Source of the DNA: Strix aluco
Taxonomy: Eukaryota > Chordata > Aves > Strigiformes > Strigidae
Direction: 5' to 3'
Length of the DNA stretch: 64,000 nt
Assembly: GCF_031877795.1 (NCBI RefSeq)
Contig: NC_133933.1
Coordinates: 24,394,029-24,458,028 of the forward strand
The notes under the pieces are model-generated. The model worked only from the letters and a program-made list of their open reading frames with translations, made no database searches and had not been told where the DNA came from. Positions 33,933 through 46,325 of this stretch are shown in pieces (positions within the stretch are counted from its first letter, which is position 1; each line of letters begins with the position of its first letter). A program made the position numbers and the translations under genes.

Positions 33933-36089
33933 TCCATGATATGCTGAGTAAAACCAATAGTAAATGAGTTCATCAACTTCTTCAACAATTTCTGTAGTGT
34001 GGCACTGCATCATGGAGAGAGTAAACTGACAAGGCTGTCAATGCCTTTGCTTTCTGCAGGATTTATTTTGTCTTTTGAGTTTCATTTAAGATGTAATGAC
34101 AAATGCTGATGTGTGGCAGCTCTGCAGACTTAACTGAGACTGAATTTCTAGCATTCTGCAAGACTAGTCCAGAACCTAATAAGGGAAGTCAAAGAAGACC
34201 CTTCAAACAGAATTAATAAAGAAGAAAGATTAATTTTCTCCAAAAGCATGGCTTTTACAATAATCTGCTAGTCAAGCTACTGATGTTAGACTCCACTTAA
34301 ATGTTATATGTTCTAATCTTTCAAAAAGCCAGAAGGGAGAAGCACATATGCAATCAACAAATATGCAGTCAGGTACCTGACCTAACTCTTGCTATTTTGT
34401 TTTAAGACAATGAATGTGTTCCATATAACTCTGAAATTCTTCACAGAAAAGTATTTTGCCAACACGTTGGTAAAATGTTGTTAATCCACAGATTATAATG
34501 GCTTCCATCACTCTCTATTGGTGAAAAATGCTAAAAGTGGCATATTTGGCTAACTGGTCTGGAAGTATACCACTTTCATTCCATAACACTCCAAAAGGTT
34601 CTGAAAGACCAAACCTAGGAAAAAATATGATTGGGAAAAAAGGAAAATTTAATAAGTTGTTAGCCAAAGATTTTATTTTGAGAAGTCAGTATTGTCCATT
34701 TCCTACAGATGGTTATGTAGCTATTTGCCTCTATCCCTCAGCAACTCCAGTCAGTCACTGACTGTTGCAAAATGCCCTTTGCCATCTGTCATTACAGGTT
34801 ATTCATAAACTTGATGGAATACTGAGGAAGAGTCTGGGCAATCAGATGATTAAATGTCTGGTGTCTTAAATAGAAATATTAAATAATAATTTACACTGTC
34901 ACCCGTTAATGCATAAATACAAACATGCATACAGAATTTTTTCTCATTTCCATTTCAAGATCACTGAAAAAATATTGAGCTGACAAAGATATATACCACT
35001 GATAGATTATTCATGCCCATCAATGTTCTCATTTCTCTGGGCTGGAAGATTCAAGCTGAAAGTGGTATCATGAAAAATTTTTATATTTGTAAACCGTATT
35101 CACAGTACAGTAAAAACACCACTGCTGTTGGCATTGATCATCCATAGGAAAAGGAAAGGATCTAAGGGAACATGAAGTTGTTTGGTATTAATAATGATGA
35201 TGCTAATGCAGGATGGTAACTGCAATAAATTGTTTAAAGAAGTATCTTTTCTATTGTTCATCCAGTAGAAATAAAACTGATGAAGCTGCACACACAGTTC
35301 CAGTAGTGATTTTAACTCTATATCAAAACAAACTTTTGAAACTTCCACTTTTCTCTGAAAATGTCACATTGGTTTCTACAAGCTAGTCATCGAAACTAAT
35401 CCAGGATTCCTGAAGTGAAACTCCTCACCGAATATTATATAAATCCACTTTGTAATCAGGGTAGCTTGTTCTTAAAAAAGAAAAACAAAGCCTAAGCACT
35501 GTGTTGTATTTCCATTAACTGTAATCATACCAGGGTATCATCTGTATTCAGTCAGCAGAAGACCATTAGATCACACGTTCTTCTGAGCACAACTCCCACT
35601 TTGTCTGAAGGAGGGAAGCAGAGATATATCAAGGACTGCATTGCAGCAGCTTAGCCACCACGAGTTGTGCGTGTTGCCTACCTTTCTGTTGAAGCTGAGG
35701 AGCTGCATCCTTTGTGTGTTTGAAACTGCAGCTGAGCTCATGTGGAGTGCCGGTAAGAAATCCCTCTCTTGACACTAACTACAGTCCATCTTTGGACAGG
35801 ATCAAAACATCAAACAACAGAATGCTATTCAAATAACAGCTGAACATATATAACAATATTTACAGATAAACAGGAGGAAAGATACAAAAAAGAAATATTT
35901 TTTTACAGGAACCCTGAAATGGTCTAATTGTGGCCCAGAACAAACAAGGTATCTTACTTTTATTTATCTACATATTTGCCTCAGAGCTCCTGCCTCTCAC
36001 TGCCAGTACTCAGTGTACCTGATGTATAGGAAAGCTCACCTTATGGTAACCAGGAGATACCAGAAACTGCTTTTTTCTCTTGCTAGTAG
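33933..36089. other. Intergenic DNA, no features recognised
   Basis: About 2.2 kb upstream of DNAH14. AT-rich unique-looking sequence. The short open frames (for example 34528-34761 plus and 35100-35348 minus) show no similarity or splice signals. Nothing supportable. Confidence 0.5.
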
Positions 36090-36650
36090 AGGGCAAACAC
36101 ACACACGTTACCCCAGACAGAAACACTCACGCACACACAGATGACACCAATGTCCTCATCCTGTTCCCTCTCTGGCTGATCAGGATGAAGGTCCATTGAT
36201 GGAAAATATGTAATACATGGACAGCATGGCCCCAGTAGCTGGCCCTTGGATCCTCTCAGCTCCAGTTGCCTCATACACAGACATAGACATACAAACTGGT
36301 CTCAGTCAGCCCCAGACCCCATGGTCTCACCAGTAGCTGGCTTGGACCTCCTGGTCCCTCCAGTAGCCACCTTGTGACATTGACGTCTCCAGTATCCAAC
36401 CCAGACTTACATCCACCTTGAAACCCGGCTCCCAAGCCTCTTATCCTGCTTGTCACTGGTCCTGCTTGATAGTCACTAGTGATCACACCCTGACATACGC
36501 ACCCAGACAATGGGCACGGACCCTCATCTCTCCCATGTCTCCCATTGTGGACACAGAGACACACGGGCCCCTGCTGTGACCCATGGTCCCCACCCCAGTT
36601 GCTGGCATTTAAACCTACACACACACACATACATGAAGAGCAGAGAGTCC
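36090..36650. repeat. GC-rich block with repeated CCAGTAGCTGGC motif (unclassified)
   Basis: The motif CCAGTAGCTGGC or a near copy occurs at 36232-36243, 36330-36341, 36360-36371 (CCAGTAGCCACC), 36389-36400 (CCAGTATCCAAC) and 36595-36606 (CCAGTTGCTGGC), with CA-rich stretches at both ends (36099-36140 and 36618-36632). The 36330-36400 copies are spaced about 30 bp, like a decayed minisatellite. It could equally be part of an LTR or other interspersed element I cannot name. Open frames on both strands here reflect GC bias. Confidence 0.5.
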
Positions 36651-39600
36651 CTTCACTCAGGACAGTATTCAGAAACAGAGTTTAGTGAGAAAATGGTGTA
36701 GACTACGTTGACGAGGTGCGGGGGTCAGTCAGATGAGCATACACGTGGCTGTCTCCTTATCTTTCTATTTTCTCATACTTGTCCCTTCTCAAACCTTTGG
36801 TTCCTCTCCTAAATATCCTATCATAGGTCTTGTACAATCACCAAAAGCTCTTCCCTGCATCCCATAACATATCCCATACCCCCAGGTAAGGTTACTGGGG
36901 CTTCCCCCATCTACCATGGAGCTTCTATGCTTCTTTGTGTCATGGAGATGAACCCTTAATCACATAACCTAACATAACCTGTTCTAAAAAAATAATTATG
37001 ATTAATGTATTGAGTAAATTGTTATTAGTTAATGTACTAGAGGTGCTTCCTCTAGAAGGTTCAGTAAGTGTATACATGGGTCACTGCCTGAGATGCAGTT
37101 ATTTCTATGTAGAAATCTGAGATATGTTCTCACTAATATTACAGGTATATTGTTAGACGATTTCATTATTCGAAACCATGTGGAGGACAAGCAAAGGGAG
37201 GCTAAACAGCAAGAACTAATCCTTGAATTAGCATGACAGACCAGTTTTGCATAAAATCACACACTGAGAGAGTGATGAGGGACTCACTTTTCTCATCTCA
37301 CAGGAACATTGAGTGTTTATTTTTGCTGAAAAATTTTTAGTTAAATCACGTCTAGGTCATCTCTTTTACATTCTTAATAATTACTATGGGCATTTCTGAT
37401 ATAAACTGTATCCTGCATTGTTGAATGCAATTTCAAATTGTTAGTCTAATTAAGGAGTCTCAGACTCACAAGATGTTAATTAATCATGAAGTATCTAGGC
37501 AGCACGTGTGTATATGCTTGTTCAAAATAAAACAGCTAGAAAATTTTTCCTTGTAGTTGTGCTTCTTAGGCTATTCAGAATACCAACTACTACCTCAGAA
37601 GTGCAAAAGTCATTGGTTTCCTGTCAAGTATTCCCAGACAAAAAAAATACATCCAAGTGCTCTGCAGCATCACTTTCCCAATAATCAGTGGGAGAGCAGC
37701 TTCATTAGGTGGAATTGCTTTGTTCCTCACCCACTGCCTGTCTCCACTGCTTGGCTTCACACACACATGATGTCAAGCACAGTGGGAAGTGCTGTACCTG
37801 CCCTTTACCTCTTATACAGCTTGCTCTGCCATGCTGTAAGTTATTCTCACACTTTGGGAACCAGCCATGACGTACAGTGCTCTGTGTCTCAGGATGCAGG
37901 GAAACCATTGTTGATGTGCTACCAAATTACCTGTTCCTGTGCAGCGGTTGTTTGCCTGGAAGTGCCATACCAATGGTCTGGTCCCACACACTTTATTCAG
38001 ACTGTATATCTCGACAGTAAAAAGGAAATGCTCTGGTTAGCTTAGAGCTACTATGGGGCTAGTTTCATGCAAAATTAGCCCTCATTTTGCCTCAGTAGTG
38101 AAATTCCTTCCACTTTGATTTGTTACTGCTATACAGTTATTTTTCAGCTGTTGCTATCTTGAATTATTAACAAGTGACACTTCAGCAGAATAACAACATT
38201 CGTTTCCCTACAATCATGTGAACACATGAATTCTTTGCTCTGGCTATGTTATATGCACCCTGCAATAAAAATTTCTCCGGTGGCTAAGGACTATCACTTC
38301 AGCCTCCAATAATGTAAATTAGAAAGAACAAAATTTACATGAAAGGTGATGAATTGTAATGCTGAAAAAAAAAAAAAATTGGGTCTGAAAAAACTGTCTC
38401 TATGCTAAGTTAAGCAGAAAAGGATGAGTGTCTTACTGGCATTAGAAATAGAAGAGTAATTTTTCCAGACTTGAACAGGACAGATTTTAAGGAAGCCACA
38501 GTGCTAATTCAGTAAGGATGCAGAAGACATGACCAAGTTGAAAGTGAAGTTAAATAGAGACAGAACTGAAGTTAAGTTGCGCTCATCCTTTTTGAGCTGT
38601 TAACAACTTTTTGAGCTGTTGTGTTCATCCTTTTTGAATTCAGTTATTTAATAAATATATTTAAATCCCTCTATTTAATTGTTTTATTCACCTTTTTAAA
38701 GAAGGACCTTTTTGCTCATAAAAAGGACAATATATTACTACAATTATGCAGCTATCTTCAACAAAGAAGGTTAAAATGATGCAATATTGTACTTCTCTAA
38801 AACCAAACGTAAGATACAACAAAGGATTTGTTTTAGGAAGACTAGGTATGCAAATACCACATTAATTAAAATAATGCAGGCTTTTGTATTAACATCTCAT
38901 ATATAAATTGGTTTTAGTCAACTGCAATTGGTATCTCAGTGCAGACCAGTGCCAATTAAAATATGAACATGAACACGCAGAGCAGTAGCAGAAGTGTGTA
39001 AAGCTCTTCAGAGCCACTGCATTGTCATGTATTGATGAAAGCTAAGACTAAAGATCATTTTTGCTTAAAGGAGCCTTTGTAGTTAAGAGCAGAATGTACT
39101 GTATGAAATCCATAAAATATGCTAAATCACTGTGAACTCACTATATTTCTCACAGACCATCATAAATTCTTACCAGCTCTCTTCTTGTTAAACTGCCTTT
39201 AATAGCAAACAGCACCAAATATAGAATTAGGAATGCAGACTTGGATTTAATATTAGGAAATAGTTTTTACAACAGATGACCTATATGTGAAACCAATTTT
39301 CAATTAGTTGATGTGTCAGGATATGTTTTTCTGTTTAAAAAAAAAAAAAAAGAGTTTTATTAAGCCATATAAACACCATAAACTGATCATTTGCAATTTG
39401 TGTTAGGGATAAAGACACCAAAACTGTAAGATGTATAAAACAATTCCAAGTCATTCCAGCGAAAAAGGATAATAGGAAAAGGTACATGAATTCTTTTGAA
39501 GAAAAAATGTTGGCTCAACACTACCACTGAGGGCATAATTCAAGATTTTTAACAAAGGGAAATCTGGGATGTTAAAGCTTCTACTCAAAAAGCTAAGAAA

Positions 39601-42144
39601 TGGTAGCATCAAATAACCACAGCTGCCCAGAAGCACAGAACTCCCACAGAAGTGGTCACTTCCACTGCTCAGTCCCTTCCATTCTCTAAGTAAAATTCAG
39701 GCTATGTTGAAGTTAATTGCAAAATAAAGAGAAAAAAAAAAAAAAAGAAGCCCCGTGCAGATTAGTGGCAGAGCTGAGCCTCACTCAGTTCTCTGAACTG
39801 TTCTTTTGCCCAAAGTTTCTACCTACAGATTTCTCCCTAGTAGGGAAAGAACATGTGAGATGCTTGTACACACATGTTTTCTGTATAGTCTCTGAGCTGT
39901 TAAATCTGAAACCAGAAACACAGTCCCCAAAGGCTGGAAATCCTGTATGATAATTTTTGTACTATTGCAGGTATTCAGATGCTGTGCAACAGTGGCCATA
40001 TGATTACCTCCGTAAATAGCTAATCAGATCCATTACACTTAATAAAAACAAGTCAAAGTTTAAGTCACTGTGGAATACTCAGCCCTTTGTTTCAATGCAT
40101 GAATGAGTTTGAAAGGAGCAGGCTGTTATAATAACAGATTTAACTGCTTTTCAGGGAAGAAAGCATAATGGAGCAGTTTGGGCTTAGAAACTTTGATGGA
40201 TTAAAAGGTGAAAAGAAACCAAATGAAGAACAACTTCGAACCTTATCTTTAATGTCATGTAATGTGGAATTTATAAGCAAATTTAATTAAATAACAGATA
40301 CAGAATGATCAGAATTCAGTCGTGACAGCAACAAGCTCCTGCAGTGCTTATAATTATCATTTATTCTGTGCTGTGAGACAGGTCTGATTAGAAGTTGAAA
40401 TCAGCAAGCTCCAGTTCAGGATTTTACTTGCCATGATTATTTTGCTCCTGTGCTCTGAGTAATTGCAGGCTTCCCGGTCTCCACACTTGGAATTGTGTTT
40501 TCTTGGAACTCAGATGACCAGTAAGAAACATATATGGAAAGACAGAACAAATTTATTTATCATTTTAAATTCCCCTTCTTGCTCATCTGTTCTTCTCCCT
40601 TGTTAAGTGGGCTTTTGCCTCTACTCCATCAATTAATTTAGTCTGATTACCTGTCTGCTTCTCTTGTCATCTTTATTCTTTCCTCCTGGTTGCAGAGCAC
40701 AGACTCTGAATTTATACTTTTATCACCAGGTCCTTCTAGTTCAGTGAGACACCATGAAAACCCATGAAATATTTATGAATTATGCCCAGATATTGTGGTA
40801 ATACACAAGTACAACAGCAGCTCTTGGAACCAGTAACTGCTGACGCTTGCCAGGCAACTCTAAACTCCACATATGCAATTTTACATGCCAAGAAATAAAT
40901 CACAGTCTGTTGCACATGTTAACTCGTGTATGGATTTTGCCATTCACACAAGTGTTCTATATAGCCCCTTTTTTATGCAACAGTTTACTCACTCTGTATA
41001 CATCACATTTACAGAAACCGTACAGTTGCATTTAGACATGCAGTTAATATAGATCTTAAAATAAAATTACATTTCCTATGTGGTATTTCCTAATTAATAA
41101 AAAAAACCCTAATGAACTCTTAAGTTTTGTTGAACATGTTTCCTTTGATTTGATTTACGCTATAATAAAGGTATCAATGTTTGTGCAGCATTTAAAAGGT
41201 TTTCTGATCCTTCCTCCTCCTGGAAGACTCATCACTCAGTCTGGAATGTGAAGCACAGCATCTGCATTAGTATTCACTGTGTGCGTGGCAACATTGACCT
41301 TGTGTCTCAAGTGGTTTTAATATTTTAGAGACGCGAGGATTAAACTCCATGGGAACATAGCATGTGATAGTGGCAGGGCAATAAGTGATGAAACAAAAAA
41401 GATTAAAAAAATATCACATCCTATGTGACCACACATCTACATTAAAAACTTAAAACCAAGTAGTTAATTATGCAAAAAGTGATAAGGCATCATTATTCTT
41501 TAAGTCTCAGAGAATGTTTGTTGTTTAGTGGATAGCTGATAGTGATAGCAATAGCTTAGGAGATAGCTGATGACTTTGTTTAGTTCCTCCGTTACCTGCT
41601 GTTTAATCCATGGAATGTCAAACGTCATCACTTCGTGGGATGAATGACCTGGATCACAAGTACCCACAGTCCTCAAGCAGACAGCAGATATCTAACCAGT
41701 AAGACAGAATTTTTAAGGTAGTTTTAGAGACCTGTTTCAAAGTTCAGACTGTTTGACCTTCACCTCTCTGTCTTCTTGAATCTCCAGCTGTGAAACAGGG
41801 ATAAGAACTGATGTAATGTAGCTGCTGGAGTAAGCTACAGGGATACACCTGTTTGCTTGGCCAATTCATCCAGCGTGGCAGAGGCCAGCACCATTCCTGC
41901 GTGTCACATCTTTATTATAACACTAATAGAAGTTGAAAGCCCCCTAGATTCTTAGTAGTAGTGCATAGTGTATGAGCAAAATGTTATCAGTAAAAGTTAT
42001 CTATGTTACAGAAATAATTGTTCTATGCTATAAGAATAATAAAGTGGCTGCAGTATAGAGAAATGGTATTACTTCCAGACTGATGGATACTCCAGATGCT
42101 TCAGAGAAGGGACTGAATTGTCCCTTCAGACTGAATTCTTGCAT
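36651..42144. other. Intergenic DNA, about 5.5 kb
   Basis: It contains the longest open frame of the window (37557-38045 plus, 162 codons), which has no recognisable domain, A runs at about 38366-38379 and 39340-39354, and a short duplication around TTTTTGAGCTGTT (38589-38626). No gene, LTR or CR1 copy is recognisable. Confidence 0.5.
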
Positions 42145-42553
42145 CTTTAGCTTTTTAGCATTTTTAGCATTTTTTAGTTGTTATCAATTTTGCAATTTTA
42201 TCATTTTCTGAATATTTTTTTTCCAGTTTTAGCATTCGTGTTTCTTACAGTTTTTGCCGGTTTGGTGGGGTTTGTGAGATTTTCACGTTTTAGGTGATTT
42301 AGCATGTTGTAGCATCTTACACTGTTTTCTGCATTTTTTGCTTTTGTGTGTGCATGTAGTTTTTTGTGGGTTTGTGGGTTTTGTGTGCTTTGCGTGCTTT
42401 AGCAGGCTTACTGTGTTGTAGTGTTTTAAGCAATTTTTGTATGTTTTAGTGTGGTTTAGCATGTTTTATCAGGCTTATCAGAGCATCTATAGCTTTTTTG
42501 CAGTTTTTGTGCTTTTTTGCAAATTTTTAAAGTTTTTAGCGGTTTTAGCAGTA
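42145..42553. repeat. T-rich degenerate short-period array (TTTTAGCAT / TTTTTGC words)
   Basis: About 400 bp of strongly strand-asymmetric sequence: T runs of 3-7 separated by short words AGCA, TGCA, TGTG, AGTG and GTGCT at roughly 8-11 bp spacing. The left end is cleanest (TTTTTAGCATTTTTAGCATT) and it grades into TTTTTGCAG and TTTTTTGTGGGTTTGTGGG. It begins and ends abruptly against ordinary sequence. Looks like a decayed minisatellite; no known family assigned. Confidence 0.75.
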
Positions 42554-44420
42554 GAACATATTCCTTTTGCCTTTTCCAAGCCACAGGGTACTTCTTAGCA
42601 GCAATAAAACAAGCAGGAAAATGAGTCTGTCCCCTGGATACATCAGCCTAATCATCAATTAACTCATTTCTGAAGACGAACCATCAGATTTTCCCCAAGA
42701 TACTACCAGAGCAACAAAGTAGAGAAAACATTTTCAAGAACAGCATATTTTTAAAAGTTATAATCAGAAATTAACATTTTTCTTATTTTTCACCTCTTGT
42801 CTCTAGTGAGTATTAATAAACCTTTCCCTCTTCAAATGACTGCAAGGAATTTGGAAACCAAATTAGGGTTTAGGCAGAATATTCTCAAATTACAAATAAC
42901 CCAGTAAGGAGTTTGGTCTCATTGTGAAACCAAAATTGTTTTCTGAGAACATAAATATAGAATTGAGTTGTTTGATATCTATCACAGCTTGGTCTCAGAC
43001 AGTAAATCTAATATAAAAAATTAACAGCAATTCTACTGTTACTATAGCGCCAGAGCACAACATAGGTTATATTAAAAGTGTGTAGCTGTTGTTTTTAGTG
43101 TGTTTTCTGGTACGGAGATAGGAAGGGACTTGCAATTCCTCCAATAAATTAAATGCTTTTACAACAACCAAACCCAAACCAAGCCAACTCTAAATCAATT
43201 ATGTTCTTCACCCCAGGATTTTAAAGAGCCCTAGAAATTCTGGCTTTTGCACATCACTGGTGTGAATGACCCAGTCCCACCTTGGGAGCTACAGTTCAGA
43301 ACTTGAAGAACAGAACCACAACGTCTCCTTAAGGACTTGCCAAGATTTCAGCCAAACTTTCTGTTAGCATAACAAATAGCTAGCATGTCTTTTTTTGCTT
43401 TTAAATGCCATTTTTATGAGCTGGAAATGTAATGGAATTGCTATACCACCGTGCAACCCCAACTTGCCTAATAAATTAAATATTCCAGATGAAAATGAAT
43501 GCATTTTTGATCCACTATTACAAATTGTTTCTATAAGTCAGAACTCAACCTGCTGTGCTGCTGAGAGCAAAAATTGCTCTTTGGTAATTGAAATGAGTGA
43601 TCACTTGTCAGGCACCAGCATTAGTTATGTTAGTTTTCATTCTCAAACAGATTCTCAAGTGAATTAACTTCACTGACCTGAATCAGAGGATTACGGGAGC
43701 TCTGTTTTACAGGCTGCCTTAACCATTGTCTCCCCCTTCACTTGCTGAATGTGAATAAAACTAGGTAATGCTGATAACTGTCAGTCAACTAGTATATTCC
43801 TGAGAGTTATCATGCAGCCAGACCTGAAAGACTTCTGTGCTATAGGTTGCAACCCACAGGCCTATGAATTGCTCAGAGTGCTAATAAAATGCATTAGATT
43901 TCTTACAAACAGGAGCTGAGTTGATGAACTTGTTGGACTACTATGCAAATAAGGACTTACAATTTCTTAAAAACAAAGTCGTTCAACAATACCATTTTAA
44001 AGGCTTCTGCTACCAAGGCAGCTTTCATAATAGGACATGCAATTTGTTAACCATTCAAAATCCCTTATTTCAAGGTACACAGCAATAGTGAGCTGTGATA
44101 TCAATAATGTTCTTTCCTCTCTGATATTTTCAATCTGGAACTTTCCTTTTTCAATTCAGCACTCACCCAATTTTAGAGAGAGGGGAAAATCAATGTTCTT
44201 GAAAATGAAGTGATGCCTCATTGACAATAAGTCATTAGGATAATCAGAAACGAACCTAGGCTTCCCTGTCAAGTATTTAAAATATTAAAAGATGCTGCCT
44301 CTCTTCATTAGAAAAGGTTTTCTTTTGTTAGTAAAACGTGTCACACTCGATGCATGCAAACTCCTTTACAAGCTATAGATAAACCTCACAATGCAGTGCC
44401 AAGACACAGTATCTAAATCT
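42554..44420. other. Intergenic DNA, no features recognised
   Basis: About 1.9 kb of unique-looking AT-rich DNA. One 90-codon plus-strand open frame (43395-43667) without support. Confidence 0.5.
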
Positions 44421-44535
44421 CCATTGTAAGGATGAAATAACAGAAGTGTAGAAATGTTAGGTCATTTGACCATGATCACACACTGAACCTGTGTCAGAGT
44501 ACAATAGTTCATCTGCTTCTCAAGTCTGCAGCAAT
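44421..44535 (+). repeat. Ancient MIR / L3-like fragment
   Basis: AGGTCATTTGACCATGATCA followed by CACACTGAACCTGTGTCAGAG matches the familiar amniote repeat core GGTTAAGTGACTTGCCCAAGGTCACACAG...AGCTGTGTCAGAGC. It is highly diverged, old and non-coding. Confidence 0.55.
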
Positions 44536-46146
44536 GACACAGAAAATCTACCTCAAAAGTTCTGGTGGGCCTGGTCAGACAACCACCTACCCATACTATT
44601 GATTATTAAAACAAACCAGCCTCCTCAGGCTGGCAGAAGAGTACTGGCTGTTTGGGAAGAACAGATTTTTCCTTTTTTCTAAGTTTTCTCTTCCAGTCCC
44701 AGCAACAAGAGAATAAAGAGATGATCCAAATTCTCCAAAAGATTCAGTCTAGATTTTAAGCCCAGGGCAGTTTCAATTTTGTCTGAGTCTTTTCTCATTC
44801 CCACCTAGTACATAACGCCCCAAATGACAGAAAAATGAGTTGTTATTTTCCATGTAGAGTCTTTAATGGCAGCTTCACCTGTCACAGTTTCAGATGTTTC
44901 TGTTTGTGACCACCCACCGTGCACCATGCCAGAAGCAGCAGAGGCACAAGATATGTGCAGGCTCCCCCGACAATACGGTCTTCAGTATCGTCATATGAGT
45001 TCAAAGGGCTGGTAAATGTGAGCTGATGCTTTTCACTGATTAGGGAACAGTCATAAAAAAACCATCTTGTCAGCAGAGGTGCAGGGGCAGTAGCTTCAAG
45101 AAGAGAAATGGTGATAAGCAGCTAGGTAAGCTGCTTGGGTAAGTACTAATAAAATGCTGCAATGAGACCTGGAATAGCAGCTCTAGTGGTGGGCAGATAC
45201 TTTTGCTTGGATAAATGGATGGGCCACTAAATATTCCAGTTTATCTGCTATGAGCGTCAGATGGGTTCAGAACTTACACACTTTCCATACTGTCCTGCTT
45301 CCCTCCAAAGTTAATTTTCTTCATCTACTTCTGTGTTCCCTCTCTCCTCTCCCTCTTACAACGTTGCACCTCTCAGCTTGAGAAATCAGGATGAGCAATA
45401 CTTCTGTTTGGGGGTGTATGTTTCTGCTGCAGAATCACAGGCCAGAGCAAAGAGGTTGTCCTACCTCTCTTTGGTCAATGGACTGTATGTTGCAAAGGCT
45501 AGAACACAGCTTTATTTCGGTTTTAAAAGTAGCTGCTTTGGGTTCCAAATACAAATAAGGAATTGGTCCAACTGGATATTTCAGTCCAATCTGCCCAGCT
45601 GGATATCTGCCCAGCTGGCTATCACAGTTGGAGAGCTCAGGGAAGACTTCTGCTTCACAGCAGCTGTAATTTAAACACAAAAAAATAAACATGCACAGTT
45701 GCATGTGAAGCAGAACAATGAATAACAGAGAATACAAAAATGTTGTTCAGATTATCCAAACTAAAAATATATGCAGTTATGGTGTCACAAAAAGGGAGAA
45801 AGGCTGAGATGAGGCATAGAAAAATAGGTGCAGAAACACTCAGAATTCTGATATTTATCACTAAAAAAAAAAGAAGACAAAGTGGTTCATGATAGAATTG
45901 GATAATGAATATTGTAATGGTGATACATCAGGAACTTCTGTTTTACCAATCTCATAACCAAAGGGAATGGGGACTTTCAATGAAACTAGGATTACATTCT
46001 AAGGCAGTAAAAGAATTTTTTGTCCCCAAACAACATCTAATAAAATTCTAGAGCCCATAGCAACATAAACCCAAAAATTTAGCTGGAATAAAAAAGTTTG
46101 GATATTTGCATATATTAAAAAAAATGAGTTACAATTAACATTTCAG
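44536..46146. other. Intergenic DNA with a two-copy 16-bp repeat
   Basis: It contains tandem CTGCCCAGCTGGATAT / CTGCCCAGCTGGCTAT (45588-45619). Open frames of 100-113 codons on both strands around 45333-45737 overlap each other and show no domain. Nothing else seen. Confidence 0.5.
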
Positions 46147-46325
46147 GGTTGTTCAGGCTTCAGGAACTTGCACCAATCTCCAGCTATAAGAGGTCAGGAT
46201 GAGACTTAACATGATGGACAGATTGTACCACATCTGTTAACGGCCTGTTAAGTGTTCCTCTAAGACTCTGGCCACCGTAGGAAACAGGTTACTGAGCTAG
46301 ACAGTCAGTATGAACAGTTAGGTAT
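46147..46325 (+). mobile_element. Ancient CR1 LINE 3' fragment
   Basis: Plus orientation. The ordered words ACTTGCACCAATCTCCAGCT, AGAGGTCAGGATGAGACTT, CAGATTGTACCACATCTG, then CTCTAAGACTCTGGCCACCG and GAAACAGGTTACTGAGCTAG correspond to the 3' region of old amniote CR1/L3 elements (CTGGCCACTGTCGGAGACAG-GATACTGGGCTAGATGG). Much older than the CR1 tail in DNAH14. No ORF. Confidence 0.75.

Noticed and set aside
37557-38045. Longest open frame in the window (162 codons, plus strand).
   Set aside because: No domain, no Kozak or splice context, and cysteine/histidine/serine-rich composition typical of antisense or non-coding DNA. Intergenic.
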